Under the pieces are notes generated by a model. The model was not told where the DNA came from, searched no databases, and worked only from the letters and a program-made list of their open reading frames with translations. A stretch of DNA of 64,000 nt from Mayamaea pseudoterrestris (taxonomy: Eukaryota > Bacillariophyta > Bacillariophyceae > Sellaphorales > Sellaphoraceae), in assembly GCA_027923505.1 (NCBI GenBank), contig BROI01000019.1, positions 558,001 to 622,000 of the forward strand, read 5' to 3'. Both the position numbers and the translations under genes were made by a program. Shown here piece by piece: positions 32,204-42,927 of the stretch. Each line of letters opens with the position of its first letter. The first letter of the stretch is position 1.

Positions 32204-33756
32204 CAAGGTAAATTACTTTTAAAACAATTGACCCGATCCGTCAGTTGCGAGCTGCACAACTATTGTGTGGGCCTTGAATTTTCGCTGGACGCCGCTCGTG
32301 AACGTGGAAGTCGAAATTGAAGCAGCGGCGCTTGGACAAAAGGTCGAGTCACTTCGTGTTCTAATATTGCCCGACGAGACACTTTTCACGAAATATATAA
32401 GTAATGTCGGAATCACGAAGTATGAAAACGAATATCAATCAACCACCTGTTTCTAATCGCGTGCGTCGTCAATCACAAGGTGCCGGAACGTCAATGGGAC
32501 TTTAGATGGGCATCCTCCATTCTACTACAGAAAGGCTCGTCACATGGTTGGCAGCAAGTCCATTCACTCGTTACCGTTTAATATAGTTGGGGGTATACAA
32601 AGAACGACGACCTAAGCTACGACTTTTGTTATGAATTTTAAGGCAAATGGAGGAGATAATGACACCGCTTGTCATAGAGATTGCCCCTTACTTTCGGCGC
32701 CACCCAACGGGTGAGAAGGCAGCGCCGCGTGTGCACGTTGCTACAAAAACTATATAAACATCAGGACCGCACAGCCGAGGGGCATGAAGTGATAGCCGAG
32801 GGAAATGCGCCGATGGAAAAGAGGAATGCAGCATTGTTGTTGGTCGATTGGACGGCAAATGTGGAACGCTTCCCCAACTTTGCGGCTATTCGAACAGGGA
32901 TCCGAAACGTCTGCGATACTGGATAGTACTCCCCGAAGTTTGCGATAACTTAAGATATCTCAAGTCTGTCCGACACCTGCAACTGTTGTTCTTTGCTGTA
33001 ACAATGGCCACCGCACACCTCCTGCTCTGCTGGGCGTCAACCTCAACCTTCCTCGTCTGGATCGCCTCCGCTGCGCCATGGGCTGAAGCAATGCTCCTCA
33101 CCAGATGGCCTACGGCAATTGTCGAAGTACTGCTGCTGGAGCACGTCTCTCAATGCTCGCTAGGCCAATCCAGAAATACTCGAGCATTGTGGGTTGCAAG
33201 GCATTACAAGTCTCTTCATAAAGGGCCGGAAGACTGTGGCAGCAGCAAGTGAAACAGGTTTCGCATGGCGGGAGAGCATGCGATAAAACGCGTCGCAATT
33301 GATCCGTTAAAGCAATATGCTCATGCGAGTATCCGGGCCGGATTGGGAATGTAGCATTTGCATCCCGCATTGCTTCCTTCGAATCCTTTTGATTTAAAAT
33401 GCGGGGCTCGTCCACAGTCTTTGCAGACGACTTGATAAACGGCTGTGCATAAAGCCGTTGGGCAAAAGGAGGATCAGTCGACGGCGTATATGGCGGTCAA
33501 AACGATCCAAACAAATGTATCCAGGAACAATTACTCGCCGGAAATTTAAACTCTGACCGTCCTTGGCCTTCGATGGCGATTTTGAAAGGCCACATGATAT
33601 AGTGGAAAATACCCAAAGAAGCGTTGGTCTACCGGTAGAAAGTAGTTTTTAGTATATAAATGGCAGACGTAGTAAATGTTGTTAAGCTGCGAGAGACCAA
33701 GAACTAGGGCTGTACTTGCTCGCATTTGCTTACCAAACAACCGCCAATTCAATCTA
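32204..33756. other. 1.55-kb intergenic region with no supported gene
   Basis: It lies between the SET gene start and the ankyrin gene end. Several short frames exist: 33004-33252 plus has a hydrophobic start (MATAHLLLCWAS), and 33110-33498 minus has protein-like text (e.g. AQRLYAQPFIKSSAKTVDEP) but no ATG at its beginning. They overlap on opposite strands and neither is recognisable. They could be exons or remnants. No RNA gene or terminal repeat was seen. Confidence 0.4.
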
Positions 33757-34827
33757 TTAAAGTTCATCCGCCACAACGGATCGTAGTATACTCACAATCT
33801 CACTATCGTCTCCGTGATATTCCTTGGCAAGTGTTAGTGCTGTTCTTTCATTCGCCGTCTGCAGACTCACACTTGCGCCAGCATCCAATAGCAGCTTGAC
33901 AATGTGCACATGTCCAGACCGCGCCGCCATATGCAAAGCATTCCACTTGTTGCCATCGGAATGATCCAATATATCAGTGTTTCTTGTTTCGCGAATGGCC
34001 GCCAAAAAGTGCTCCACCTGTTCAATCTGGCCGCGGTCAGCCGCCGCTCGGAATTCGTCAGCCGTGAGCAAGCCACCACCGTTCGGCAGAACCAAGACTG
34101 GTCCACTCAGTAAACGCACAATGGCATGATCAGGTTCAAGCGATTCCGTGGCAATGTCAAAGGCAGTCTTGCCCATGGATGTTTCAAGTTTAACGTCTGC
34201 GCCAGCTGCCAGCAAAATGCGAACCGAGTCGGTAAAGCCGGCGCGAGCAGCCACGTGCAAGGCCGTCCACTGATTGTGGTCGGAAGTGTTCACCAAATCA
34301 GGATTTTTCAATAAATATTGTTGAAGTAGACTCGGTTGATCCTCATGAGCAGCATGATGAAGGTCGTCGGCTGTCGGATCTGGTTGCGGATGCGATTGCA
34401 TAACTGGATCAGACAATGCAGGTTCTTGTCGAGAGTCGGTCGTTGGTTCTTGAGGATTGTCGTCAACCGGATCGGCTTGCTGAACATTTCGCTCTTCATC
34501 GTTTCCCAATGGCTCTTCATCTTCGGCGACTTGTTCTGCAATGGCATCCTTTGCTGTCGAATCGTCCTGCTTCTGTTCCAAGCCCTTTTGCGGCTCTAGT
34601 AATGCATTCAAAATTTCAGCCGTCGTTTCGGTCGAGTTACCAATGCATTCCAGAGCTCCACTCGGCATTCGCTTACAACCCTTCGGTGCCTTGAAGAAGA
34701 GTTTGCCGCCCGTCTTGACATGATGTTGAATTTGTAAGGCAACGGCGGCGAAAATGGCTACTCCGATGACGGCAAAAAGCATGTTGAGGAGGATCATGCA
34801 AGAGATTGAGATGGACGGACGCTGCAT
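33757..34827 (-). CDS. Membrane-anchored ankyrin-repeat protein
   Basis: 356 aa, intronless; the start is the ATG of MQRPSISISC. A signal-anchor helix occupies residues 8-31 (CMILLNMLFAVIGVAIFAAVAL). An acidic, Gln/Glu/Pro-rich linker (60-160) follows, then at least four ankyrin units: QWTALHVAARAGFTDSVRILLAAGADV, MGKTAFDIATE, TADEFRAAADRGQIEQVEHFL, KWNALHMAARSGHVHIVKLLLDAGASV. Ankyrins bind partner proteins. If the helix is a type II anchor the ankyrins would be lumenal or extracellular, which is unusual; a reverse topology with cytosolic ankyrins is also possible. Confidence 0.8.
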   Translation of the reverse strand: MQRPSISISCMILLNMLFAVIGVAIFAAVALQIQHHVKTGGKLFFKAPKGCKRMPSGALECIGNSTETTAEILNALLEPQKGLEQKQDDSTAKDAIAEQVAEDEEPLGNDEERNVQQADPVDDNPQEPTTDSRQEPALSDPVMQSHPQPDPTADDLHHAAHEDQPSLLQQYLLKNPDLVNTSDHNQWTALHVAARAGFTDSVRILLAAGADVKLETSMGKTAFDIATESLEPDHAIVRLLSGPVLVLPNGGGLLTADEFRAAADRGQIEQVEHFLAAIRETRNTDILDHSDGNKWNALHMAARSGHVHIVKLLLDAGASVSLQTANERTALTLAKEYHGDDSEIVSILRSVVADEL

Positions 34828-35406
34828 CAACGAAACGCTTGGTCAAGTGCCTTTTTCGATTTGCGGATAATGTTGTCGCAAAACCTGAGGCTGATGTGTA
34901 AACTTTCGCGTGACTATCAAACATGCACGAGGCGGGCCAAGGAATCGCAAGGACACGAACGTTTTGCCGATCGCTTGTGATTCGTTGCCCAGTCGCAATT
35001 TGCGCGCGCCAATGCATCTCACTGCTTCGGCGTGGGAGTCATTTCGAGCATTTAGCAAGACTGAAAACGAAGAAATGACCGCTGACAAACTTCAATGACC
35101 GCTCAGACACGTCAGTCATCGCGCCCAAGCATTCGAAACAGCAGAAACCGCTTCGAGTCTTGGCGAAAGGTTTTGCACCACCACCAAGAAGAAAATCGGA
35201 AGGACGAGCAGCAACAGCGCAACTACTCTCATGTCGAGGTAGAAGAGGCTTTCAATTGACTCTCTACAGACTTTGCTAGAACTATCTGAAGTGGTCGCTG
35301 CAGCACCCGTCGAATTTGTATGCTTCAGCCGTCAGCCGTCAACGACTCCGATTCATGGTCACATACAAATTGCTCCACCACACTCCATCTGGCTTTACAA
35401 TTCACC
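34828..35406. promoter_or_regulatory. Divergent gap between the ankyrin gene and receptor-like gene 2
   Basis: 579 bp between divergent starts. It contains only short chance frames, including an in-frame non-signal leader (35320-35406) upstream of the chosen start of the next gene. Confidence 0.35.
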
Positions 35407-36864
35407 ATGACAAGGCATGCAATATTACGATTGGTTGGAGTAGTGCTATGTTGCTATACATCATTCGCATGGTCGCCTCATGAATCGATCCACTCGAATC
35501 TGTCAGCTGCGCCAAATTGTTCACACTCTTCACCACCTACACAAAGAATAAGCGAATTAATTCGCGGATCGCGACGGAGAATACAAACGCTGGCATCCTT
35601 TCCAATACCTGGTTTCACCATGACAATGAAGGTTGGATCCAAAGGGCTTGATCTCTTGACATTTTCCGACGAGCTAGAGACAGTCACGGAGAAACACTTG
35701 TCGGATGTACTGCTTGATCAAATACCAACGACTGGACCACTTGGTCAAGACAACTTTAAAGACTTTGTTCTCGAAAATGCAGTATCAGCGAGTCCATATG
35801 ATGACATTGACGTGCTACTGCAAGTTAATTTTACTGGTGGAGCAATTTTCGCCAACACTTCACTGTTAAGCAACGCCACTTTTGTACAAACAACCATGTT
35901 TGACTCCATCAAGGCTGCATTCTTGATAGCAGACGGATATAATACATTTGTGGCTCGCATTGAAGCCAACGCGGAGCTGCAACGCATCAAGGGCGTCAAA
36001 ATATCGGTGAACCCGTACTTTGGGCCGGCGCCGCCTCTTCCTTCCAATGCACCCACAATGGCGCCAGCATCCAATAGTCCAAGTGAAGCTGACGACGCTG
36101 CTGTTATTGGAACCATGATGATTGCGGTCATTGTCATTGTAATCATTGTGCTAGTGGCAGGCTGCTTGGGAACGTGGTACTATTGTAATCAGCGCAAGGC
36201 CAAGGAGCGACGACGACAGGTTGCAAAACTGGCCAAGCAAAGGTCGGACCGCGCGTTGCTACGAAAGCATCAATCGAGTCGGTCGCTGGGAACAAACAGC
36301 ACGATAACTATGAGTGGGATTGACGGCAGTATGTCCAGTATGAATGGGAGCGCTCGCAATGTAGCAGCAGGTAGTATGACGAACGGTGCCTCGTTGAGTC
36401 CTATTCGACAATCGCCAGCTTCATCAATGGGCCAGAAGAATGTTCCTCCAGCCGCCTTTTCTCGGCCGTCGTTACAATCAAGACGTGCCATTTCGTTAAT
36501 GGCAATTACAGAGGATGAAGACGAATCCGAAGCAAGCGGAGATGTTGGTTCTGAAACGCGCTCGTCGAGCCGAGGGTCTGCCAAGCAAAAGCGCCTCATT
36601 GCGTCCGACAGTGCTCTTGGAGAACGTGATTTGTCCAATAGTTCGGGGACAGAAGATCATATATATGTATTTGACACGAGTGTGCCTAAATTGTGGGCAT
36701 CCGATGCCTCCATCAACCAGCAGCATCTGCCTTTTACGGATGAAGACGGAAATGAAGATGGAGATGACGACGAAGACGATGAACTTATAAGTGGAGCGAG
36801 CAGTGCAGACGAGCGATTTGAAGATGAATACAAAGCACAGTATCACGGGAGAGAGGCGCTATAG
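35407..36864 (+). CDS. Receptor-like type I membrane protein with SEA-like ectodomain (family member 2)
   Basis: 485 aa from the ATG of MTRHAILRLVGVVLCCYTSF, chosen because it opens a signal peptide; the frame extends 29 codons upstream. The ectodomain (about 65-205) starts FTMTMKVGSKGLDLL, has DVLLQVNFTGGAIFANTSLL, a helix (DSIKAAFLIADGYNTFVARIE), and ends RIKGVKISVNP. A short Pro/Ser stalk (LPSNAPTMAPASNSPS) precedes the single TM helix (VIGTMMIAVIVIVIIVLVAG). The tail of about 230 residues starts with a basic anchor and is Ser-rich with a very acidic end (DEDGNEDGDDDEDDEL). Potential N-glycosylation sites occur in the ectodomain. Same layout as genes at 19923, 36970 and 46952. Confidence 0.75.
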   Translation: MTRHAILRLVGVVLCCYTSFAWSPHESIHSNLSAAPNCSHSSPPTQRISELIRGSRRRIQTLASFPIPGFTMTMKVGSKGLDLLTFSDELETVTEKHLSDVLLDQIPTTGPLGQDNFKDFVLENAVSASPYDDIDVLLQVNFTGGAIFANTSLLSNATFVQTTMFDSIKAAFLIADGYNTFVARIEANAELQRIKGVKISVNPYFGPAPPLPSNAPTMAPASNSPSEADDAAVIGTMMIAVIVIVIIVLVAGCLGTWYYCNQRKAKERRRQVAKLAKQRSDRALLRKHQSSRSLGTNSTITMSGIDGSMSSMNGSARNVAAGSMTNGASLSPIRQSPASSMGQKNVPPAAFSRPSLQSRRAISLMAITEDEDESEASGDVGSETRSSSRGSAKQKRLIASDSALGERDLSNSSGTEDHIYVFDTSVPKLWASDASINQQHLPFTDEDGNEDGDDDEDDELISGASSADERFEDEYKAQYHGREAL

Positions 36865-36969
36865 CAGTTATCTTATCAGTTTAAATGTTTATGTACTTTG
36901 CTATTTTTTCTGAAAATTATCGAGCCACCTTGAACATTTAATGATTTAGCATGCAGCTTATCAAGTGCC

Positions 36970-38886
36970 CTATGCCAGCTTTGAATACGCAGCAATACCA
37001 AAGGTCATGACATCGTCCACCGGGGCACCGCTCTCTTGAGCACGTCGACGTCGCTCATTAGTACCATGGCTGTGTGAGCGTCGGGATCGACGACCTGGAG
37101 CGGCTGTGCGACCACGAGAGATGCTTGCGTTTAGACTGGGACTTGTGCTGGTAGCAGTTCCATTGCGTTTGCTTCCACTGGTTGGCGGCAACGGTGGTGC
37201 CATTGCTTGTAGCGACCCCTGACTGGACGATCGCACGAGGCCCGCTCGTTTCGGTTTTCCCATCATCGAATCACCAATAGTCGTCATTTTAGCCTTTGCT
37301 CCGCCAAATCTTTGCGCAATTTTACCAACGGCTGACATGGAACTTTTGCTACGCGTTACGCGATGGCCAGGGAGTGCTGCACTCCCCGTGTCGTTGCTAA
37401 TTTCCGGCTGATGTATACGTTGACGTTGCATAGGTTTCGGTGGCAACGTCTTTCGCGGCGAAAATTCAGCTTCAATGGCTGACAAATCAAGCTCCATTTC
37501 ATGTCGGCGTAGTTGCAAATCACGCTTTCGCGCCTCTTCCTCGATGCGATATTTCTTATCATGCTGCATGCGATTTTCTTGGTAATGCTGATGTTTCCTC
37601 TCAAACAAACCTTCCAGCTTGTCCATGAATACTTCGGCATCATTTTGCGAAAACTCATCATCATCACGGCTAAGTTGTTCCCTATCAAAGCTCGCCTGCA
37701 AATTGCGCCGAAAGAATTCATCCGCGTATCCCTCGGGAGATTGCTCATCACCCTCTTTAGAATCACTATACTTCCAGATTGGCGTACCATCGTGGCGCGA
37801 CCAGTCTTGAAAGGCAAAATCGTATTTTGACGCATCCTTGCCGCGGACCAAACCATCGCCAGTGCCACATTGCCCAGCTCGTCGACGCAGCAAGGTATGT
37901 TTGAGCCAGCCAGACACTGAAATAATCTTGGCTGCCGGCGACGACGGAGACACATTACTCGATGACGGCGAAGTCGCAGCCGTTGCTGGAGAAAGGCCAG
38001 GCGAAGTCTTGTCCATGAGGTCGGGTCGATGTCTCGACAAGTATTGGTCAGACGCTTGGAGCACCTTGTTCGCCACGGCGGACGCTTCCGATTCATCATT
38101 GTCCGTGTCGTCCGATTCGCGACCAGCCAGTACAGTAGTCGAGTAACTATTGTCGTTTCTGTGGACCCATTTCTTGTGAATGTTTGTTATTATGTGATTC
38201 TTCTTGACGAGCAAAAAGAGAGGAATCATGCCAACCAAACCAACCAGGAGAACGGTCGTCAGGAGAATGGGTTGCTCCATACCAGTCTTTTCGGAGTCCA
38301 AATTAATGAGCCCCAGTGCAGCGTCTCCCACTTGTAGACTCAAGAAGGAATGCTTTTGTATCACGATATTAGCGCTATCTTTCATGTATTGCTGCAAGAA
38401 TTTACGATCTTCGGTAAATGTTTGGAGAAGAACGCTTTGGGCAACATAGTAGATTTCCTTGTCGGAAAGTTTGTTTTCCGAGCTATAAGTCCCATTACGA
38501 AGCATGACTTGACCTTGGAAGACGGCAGTAATGCGTTGCTTGGAGGGACTGATTGACTTGGAAGATAAATCTGAAATGCTCACGCGGAGCGTGACGTAAT
38601 TCTGTCGCAGCCAAAGCAACCTAACATCATTTGTAGGCATACTCAGAGCTTCATCAAAGCTTTCGGCTAAAAATTCTCCTGCAATGAGTGACAAAGGACT
38701 GTTTATCCGATCCAAATCCGAGTCTGAGGTCACCAATGAAGTAAATTGTATGGAAAATGGAGGGAGATTGGCAGAAGCAGTTTCTAATCGTCGTCGATCG
38801 CTGCTAGATCCGCGTAAGCTGCCTCTTCCTTCAGCTCCATAGAGCCATAGCAGCAGGAGAGTAGAAATAGCTTGCAGTTTCATCAT
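36970..38886 (-). CDS. Receptor-like type I membrane protein with SEA-like ectodomain (family member 3)
   Basis: 638 aa, intronless. Signal peptide MMKLQAISTLLLLWLYGAEG. The ectodomain (about 40-205) opens PPFSIQFTSLVTSDSDL and has ITAVFQGQVMLRNGTYSS, a helix (YYVAQSVLLQTFTEDRKFL) and HSFLSLQVGDA. One TM helix follows (ILLTTVLLVGLVGMIPLFLL), then a cytosolic tail of about 400 residues. The tail is Ser-rich with a charged helical stretch (KHQHYQENRMQHDKKYRIEE) and an Arg/Ser-rich end (RTAAPGRRSRRSHSHG). It is tail-to-tail with member 2, 105 bp between stop codons. Function unknown; the tail length suggests signalling or scaffolding. Confidence 0.75.
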   Translation of the reverse strand: MMKLQAISTLLLLWLYGAEGRGSLRGSSSDRRRLETASANLPPFSIQFTSLVTSDSDLDRINSPLSLIAGEFLAESFDEALSMPTNDVRLLWLRQNYVTLRVSISDLSSKSISPSKQRITAVFQGQVMLRNGTYSSENKLSDKEIYYVAQSVLLQTFTEDRKFLQQYMKDSANIVIQKHSFLSLQVGDAALGLINLDSEKTGMEQPILLTTVLLVGLVGMIPLFLLVKKNHIITNIHKKWVHRNDNSYSTTVLAGRESDDTDNDESEASAVANKVLQASDQYLSRHRPDLMDKTSPGLSPATAATSPSSSNVSPSSPAAKIISVSGWLKHTLLRRRAGQCGTGDGLVRGKDASKYDFAFQDWSRHDGTPIWKYSDSKEGDEQSPEGYADEFFRRNLQASFDREQLSRDDDEFSQNDAEVFMDKLEGLFERKHQHYQENRMQHDKKYRIEEEARKRDLQLRRHEMELDLSAIEAEFSPRKTLPPKPMQRQRIHQPEISNDTGSAALPGHRVTRSKSSMSAVGKIAQRFGGAKAKMTTIGDSMMGKPKRAGLVRSSSQGSLQAMAPPLPPTSGSKRNGTATSTSPSLNASISRGRTAAPGRRSRRSHSHGTNERRRRAQESGAPVDDVMTFGIAAYSKLA

Positions 38887-39428
38887 ATTCTTCGTCTATA
38901 GGCAGCAATGAAAAAACCTTAGCTGTGTGTGGACAAAGCCATGGCGGTGCGCAATCGAACAAAACGTGTGCATCATCCATGTGCATCGGCTGGCGCGCCG
39001 GCGCGGAGGGACTTTGGAATGAAAACGTGACCCAGAATCGCAGCGTTACTTACGTCTCACGATGCGACGCGAATCTGCGCCAACGAGGTATGCATCGCTG
39101 GCAAATAGTATAGAAGCCGATTTGCTAGCGGACTATGTACTTATACACCTATTCAGTTGCATCTGCGCAGTCACAGAAATGGATAGCGCATTATTGACGG
39201 AATATTATCTGAAGTAAAGGCTTCCTGGACCGCGAAGGTTGCAGCGACGACGAATGATACCGGTACAAAACTTCAAACATATATACATCGCATTGCAAGC
39301 AGGCATTTACCACCGTGACAATGAAGACAGCTCGCTGCACAACAGCGTCGACGCGTTTGTATCCAGAAGTTACGGCCACTCCTGTAGCAAGTGGCGACGT
39401 CATCGTGACTATTGCAACATCATCCTAG
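38887..39428. other. Intergenic, promoter of receptor-like gene 3
   Basis: 542 bp between the start of the minus-strand receptor-like gene and the end of the minus-strand esterase gene. Only short chance frames are present. No RNA gene or repeat seen. Confidence 0.35.
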
Positions 39429-41048
39429 TCATGCAGCCACCATGCCTGCTTCTATAGCGCTGCCTGTATCATTGACATGGGCTCCGCTGTCGTCGCGAGA
39501 CTCGGATGTTTTCAGTACGAACTGCACATCTCGCAGTGACCGCACAGTCTCGTCAGCGTATGCATACGTACTGCGAGCCGTGCTATCTATGTACGCGAGC
39601 GAGTCGCTTGCTGCCTCGGCCATGGCGTTTGTTGGGACCACCATGACACCAAGCAGCAAGTTGCCTTCGTCATCTGTTGGTACAACAGCTCTTACCGCTG
39701 GCCTAATCTTCTCCATTGTCCTGCTCCATCCGGTACGCAGACTGACACTATTTCGCGATACTGCATAAACCAATACCAGTCCCATCATGAGCGCGCCAAA
39801 TACAAGGAGAATCATGTTGTGATTATTTGTAACGTACGATTGGAAATCAGCTTGAGCATTCGTTGACGTGTAAGGATCAACATTAATGTTGCCCATGGCG
39901 TCGTCGTCTCCATTCAGTAGCAGCAAAAGACCTTCCGCAAAAGCAGCTCCAATCGTAATCATGAACGCTGCCTGATGGTAGTAGTATTCGTAGCCTACCT
40001 TGTCGAAACCGATGTCCTTTTGATCGAGCTTGTCGTGCGTTTTTACAAAGTAGCTCATCTGAACTGCATCGTCCTTTACACTTCGCTCTTGGTACACTCT
40101 AAAGTTATGTTCATAGAGTGTAACTCGCTTCGTGCCCATACCACCTAGTTCACCAATGACAATTGGCCTACATGCGAGATGAGAAAGGACATTTGTTTGA
40201 GCAAGATTACCTTCTAAAGCATCAATCATTTTTCACAACTCAAAGCGACACTCACAGATATGGGCGCTTTAAGTCCTTTCGTATGTCGTTCATGAACAGT
40301 TTTAAATGATCGCTATACGATTCTCGATGGTCTTTGTCTTCCACATCACTGTATCCGTGCCACCAGATCAAACCCTCCAGCGAATGACCTGCACCAGAAT
40401 AGTCCTTCGCCGCCTGACCAAGTAAAATGTCGTCCACATTATTAAGCGTCTGTTTCACACTCAATAGAATTTGCTTGTAGTAACGCTGTAGTTAAAGAGA
40501 CATAAACGACGCCTTGAGATCATGTTTGACGACTTCACCGCTCAAACCTCGTTCTGACATATTTAATCTTACACCAGTGGTTCCACCAGCAGACGGCGGC
40601 CGAAAGTCTTTGGCCAAAGATTTGTTGTCCCAAGCACACTTGATAATGACTACTGGTTCCTCGTATATTTCTCCCAGTATGTGTCCGAGTTGGATTTCTG
40701 GTCCAAAGTATTCGTCGGAATGCGACAAGCCCATGTCTGCTGAGAGCGGCTTGTGCTCCCATCGTTTATCCAGTTTCGATTGATAAGCAACGTAAACATC
40801 GTCTCGCACTTTCCAAATTGACCTTTGATTTGAAGCCTTGTCCTTTTCGACAAGCAAATGGCCATAGTTGTCGGGGTCGGACTCGGTCAGTTCTTGGAGT
40901 TCGCTGAGTGAAGCAAAACTTCCACAGCACCGTCACCTGCCAATATAAAGATGCGTACAGGATTTCGCTTTGCAGCTCTTGTTAAATGCAGCAGTGTTGC
41001 GGCTATGAAGAGTATTAGCGCCGTCGGGCGAAGGAGGGTGATGGCCAT
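39429..41048 (-). pseudogene. Damaged or unusually spliced membrane sialate-O-acetylesterase-like gene
   Basis: The signal peptide MAITLLRPTALILFIAATLL leads to KRNPVRIFILAG, the first strand of SASA/CE6 esterases. The expected catalytic block GQSN does not follow: it is absent and the frame changes at about 40937-40918. The next part matches the family well (WKVRDDVYVAYQSK, FGPEIQLGHILGEIYEEP, KCAWDNKSLAKDFRPPSAG). A TAA at 40492-40494 interrupts it unless a 48-nt phase-0 intron (40486-40533, weak GTCGTC donor) is removed. Then comes GLIWWHGYSDVED, a normal 88-nt intron (40168-40255), LPIVIGELGGMG, a TM helix (MILLVFGALMMGLVLVYAV) and a cytosolic tail. Without GQSN the enzyme should be inactive. 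It is either decaying or a non-catalytic relative. Confidence 0.65.
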
Positions 41049-41249
41049 GGTGGTTTTTATGTGAGTGACGACTGTATGACCGAAAGAAAAATCTGATGAC
41101 CCGTGGAGTAACGAAGCGACGTTACGAGCCTTCATCGCTAAATCTTTTAGCTATCGATACAGGTACCTATTGATACCTGGAGTGCGTATATACTTACACG
41201 TTGACGTACGAGTAACATAAAGGCAAAGACAAGTCAGTAATCGTAAAAT

Positions 41250-42614
41250 CTAGCCACATAACAGCTCCGGTTTCTCTCTCAGCATGTAGAACAAGACGTC
41301 AGGAATACACGGAGACAATCTGTTGTTCGACTGCGCCAAAATCCTGGCTGACAAGCCGTCAGAGCACAAGCTTGGTTTACCTGTATCGGACTCAGTGTTC
41401 AGCAGCAACCTTCGTCCACTACGGTTCAGGCGTAACCAGAAGTCCAGGTCTGCATCGCCTTGACTATAGCCATCTTCTTTTATGGCAAGTTCCATGCTCA
41501 GAGTATTCAAATGTACGTTAGTTCGAAGGCTATAAGAGAAGGCATTGGCCGCTTCCTGATCGAGTATAGATCCAAGATCCAAGTGCTTCAAGCCTTGCAT
41601 TTTAGGTAAGAGGTCTGCCATGACTCGAAGTCCTTCCATGCCAAATCGATTGCTCGATATTATAAGTGATTGAAGAGTCGCATTGACTGTAAGAGCCTTT
41701 GCAAGCGATGCAATCCCAGCGTCTCCTATTCGGTTCAAACCAAGAGAAAGACTCGTGAGCGAAGTGTTATTGTACAGTGCCTGTGCCAACTCATCGGCAC
41801 CAGTATGCTTGATACGATTGCCAAATAACGACAAATCTTGAATGCTGCAGCCAGGAACGCGCAAAAGTTGAGCCACGTATACAGCAGCCTCGTCTCCAAG
41901 ACCGTTAAAATCGAGAGATAGGTACGTGAGACTAGAGTTTTGACTAGATTCTTTTTCGCTGAGTGAATGGGACGTCATTAAATATAATCTTGAGAGACCT
42001 TGCGCCAGAATCAAAAGTGATTCAGCATTAAGCGCATTCCCAGACAGATCGAGTAAACGTATCGATAAAGATGTTGCAAGACCGTTCAAAAGCGATGTCA
42101 TGGTGACATACTTTCCATCACTTGTCGATAGAAACATGGACGGAGAAAAGCATATCCGTAGTTCGGTCAAGGAAGTGTTTCCGTACAAAATGTTTCCCCA
42201 AGCGTTCGACGGCTCAAAATCACAGTTGCGAATGAAAAGGCGCTTTATGTCATGGCACTGAGCCAAGGCTGTTGCAAGTGTCGACTCACAATCATCCGAA
42301 CAATCCTCCAACTCCAAAACATCAAGCGCCTTATATCTGAGACTTGGAAGCAGCCACTGGCTCATCCAACTTTTGTCGAAATGCATATTCTGTAGAGTCA
42401 AGGTCTGAAGTGTGACGTTGTCTCGAAGCGCCATGCAGATGCTATGAAGCGATTGTTCGGATAAGAGCTCACCCTGAATAGTCAAGTGTGTCAGACTGGG
42501 GTCATTCCTGAGCAATAGATGAGTCGTATCGTCAATAATGCGGCTCTCATTGTCGTCTCGCTCCTGGCGGCGATGACGAAGCTTAAGCCACAGTGAGATC
42601 AGGATGAAGAACAT
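41250..42614 (-). CDS. Leucine-rich repeat protein (RNI-like)
   Basis: 454 aa, intronless. It starts with a short hydrophobic stretch (MFFILISLWLKL), possibly a weak anchor. Ribonuclease-inhibitor-type LRRs run from about 40 to 365, e.g. IRLLDLSGNALNAESLLILAQ, SLTYLSLDFNGLGDEAAVYVAQ, IQDLSLFGNRIKHTGADELAQ, SLTSLSLGLNRIGDAGIASLAKAL. The C-terminus has FWLRLNRSGRRLLL and CIPDVLFYMLREKPELLC, a pair of blocks I associate with LRR proteins of diatoms and related algae. By family it is a protein-interaction module; no NB-ARC or other effector domain is present. Confidence 0.8.
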   Translation of the reverse strand: MFFILISLWLKLRHRRQERDDNESRIIDDTTHLLLRNDPSLTHLTIQGELLSEQSLHSICMALRDNVTLQTLTLQNMHFDKSWMSQWLLPSLRYKALDVLELEDCSDDCESTLATALAQCHDIKRLFIRNCDFEPSNAWGNILYGNTSLTELRICFSPSMFLSTSDGKYVTMTSLLNGLATSLSIRLLDLSGNALNAESLLILAQGLSRLYLMTSHSLSEKESSQNSSLTYLSLDFNGLGDEAAVYVAQLLRVPGCSIQDLSLFGNRIKHTGADELAQALYNNTSLTSLSLGLNRIGDAGIASLAKALTVNATLQSLIISSNRFGMEGLRVMADLLPKMQGLKHLDLGSILDQEAANAFSYSLRTNVHLNTLSMELAIKEDGYSQGDADLDFWLRLNRSGRRLLLNTESDTGKPSLCSDGLSARILAQSNNRLSPCIPDVLFYMLREKPELLCG

Positions 42615-42927
42615 GTTTCCTTGTTCGTCGTAGGATCTTCGGCAAGGAAAGGACTTTTGTTGACTTCATTGATCAGGTTGCGCCGATGAGGTAAAACATC
42701 GTCACAAATTGGCCGAAAATTTCGAAATCGGTTCAAAGCTGACTTTCAACACTTATATGCCTAAACTTTTCGCAAAATGTCACGCACGATTTCGAACGGA
42801 CGATCCGTTTCTTCCCTGAGACTCGTATCGGTACTCGATCACCTTTCGATTCGTTCTTTCGAAGCGGCCATGGGCGATTATGGAACCAACAGCCGCTCGA
42901 TGAAGCAGCGAGCGAACCGATACAACA
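42615..42927. promoter_or_regulatory. Divergent gap between the LRR gene and the HTTM gene
   Basis: 313 bp between divergent starts. No other signal is supported. Confidence 0.4.

Noticed and set aside
33110-33498. Protein-like minus-strand stretch in the SET-ankyrin gap
   Set aside because: No ATG at its beginning, no recognisable domain, and an overlapping plus-strand frame of equal quality.
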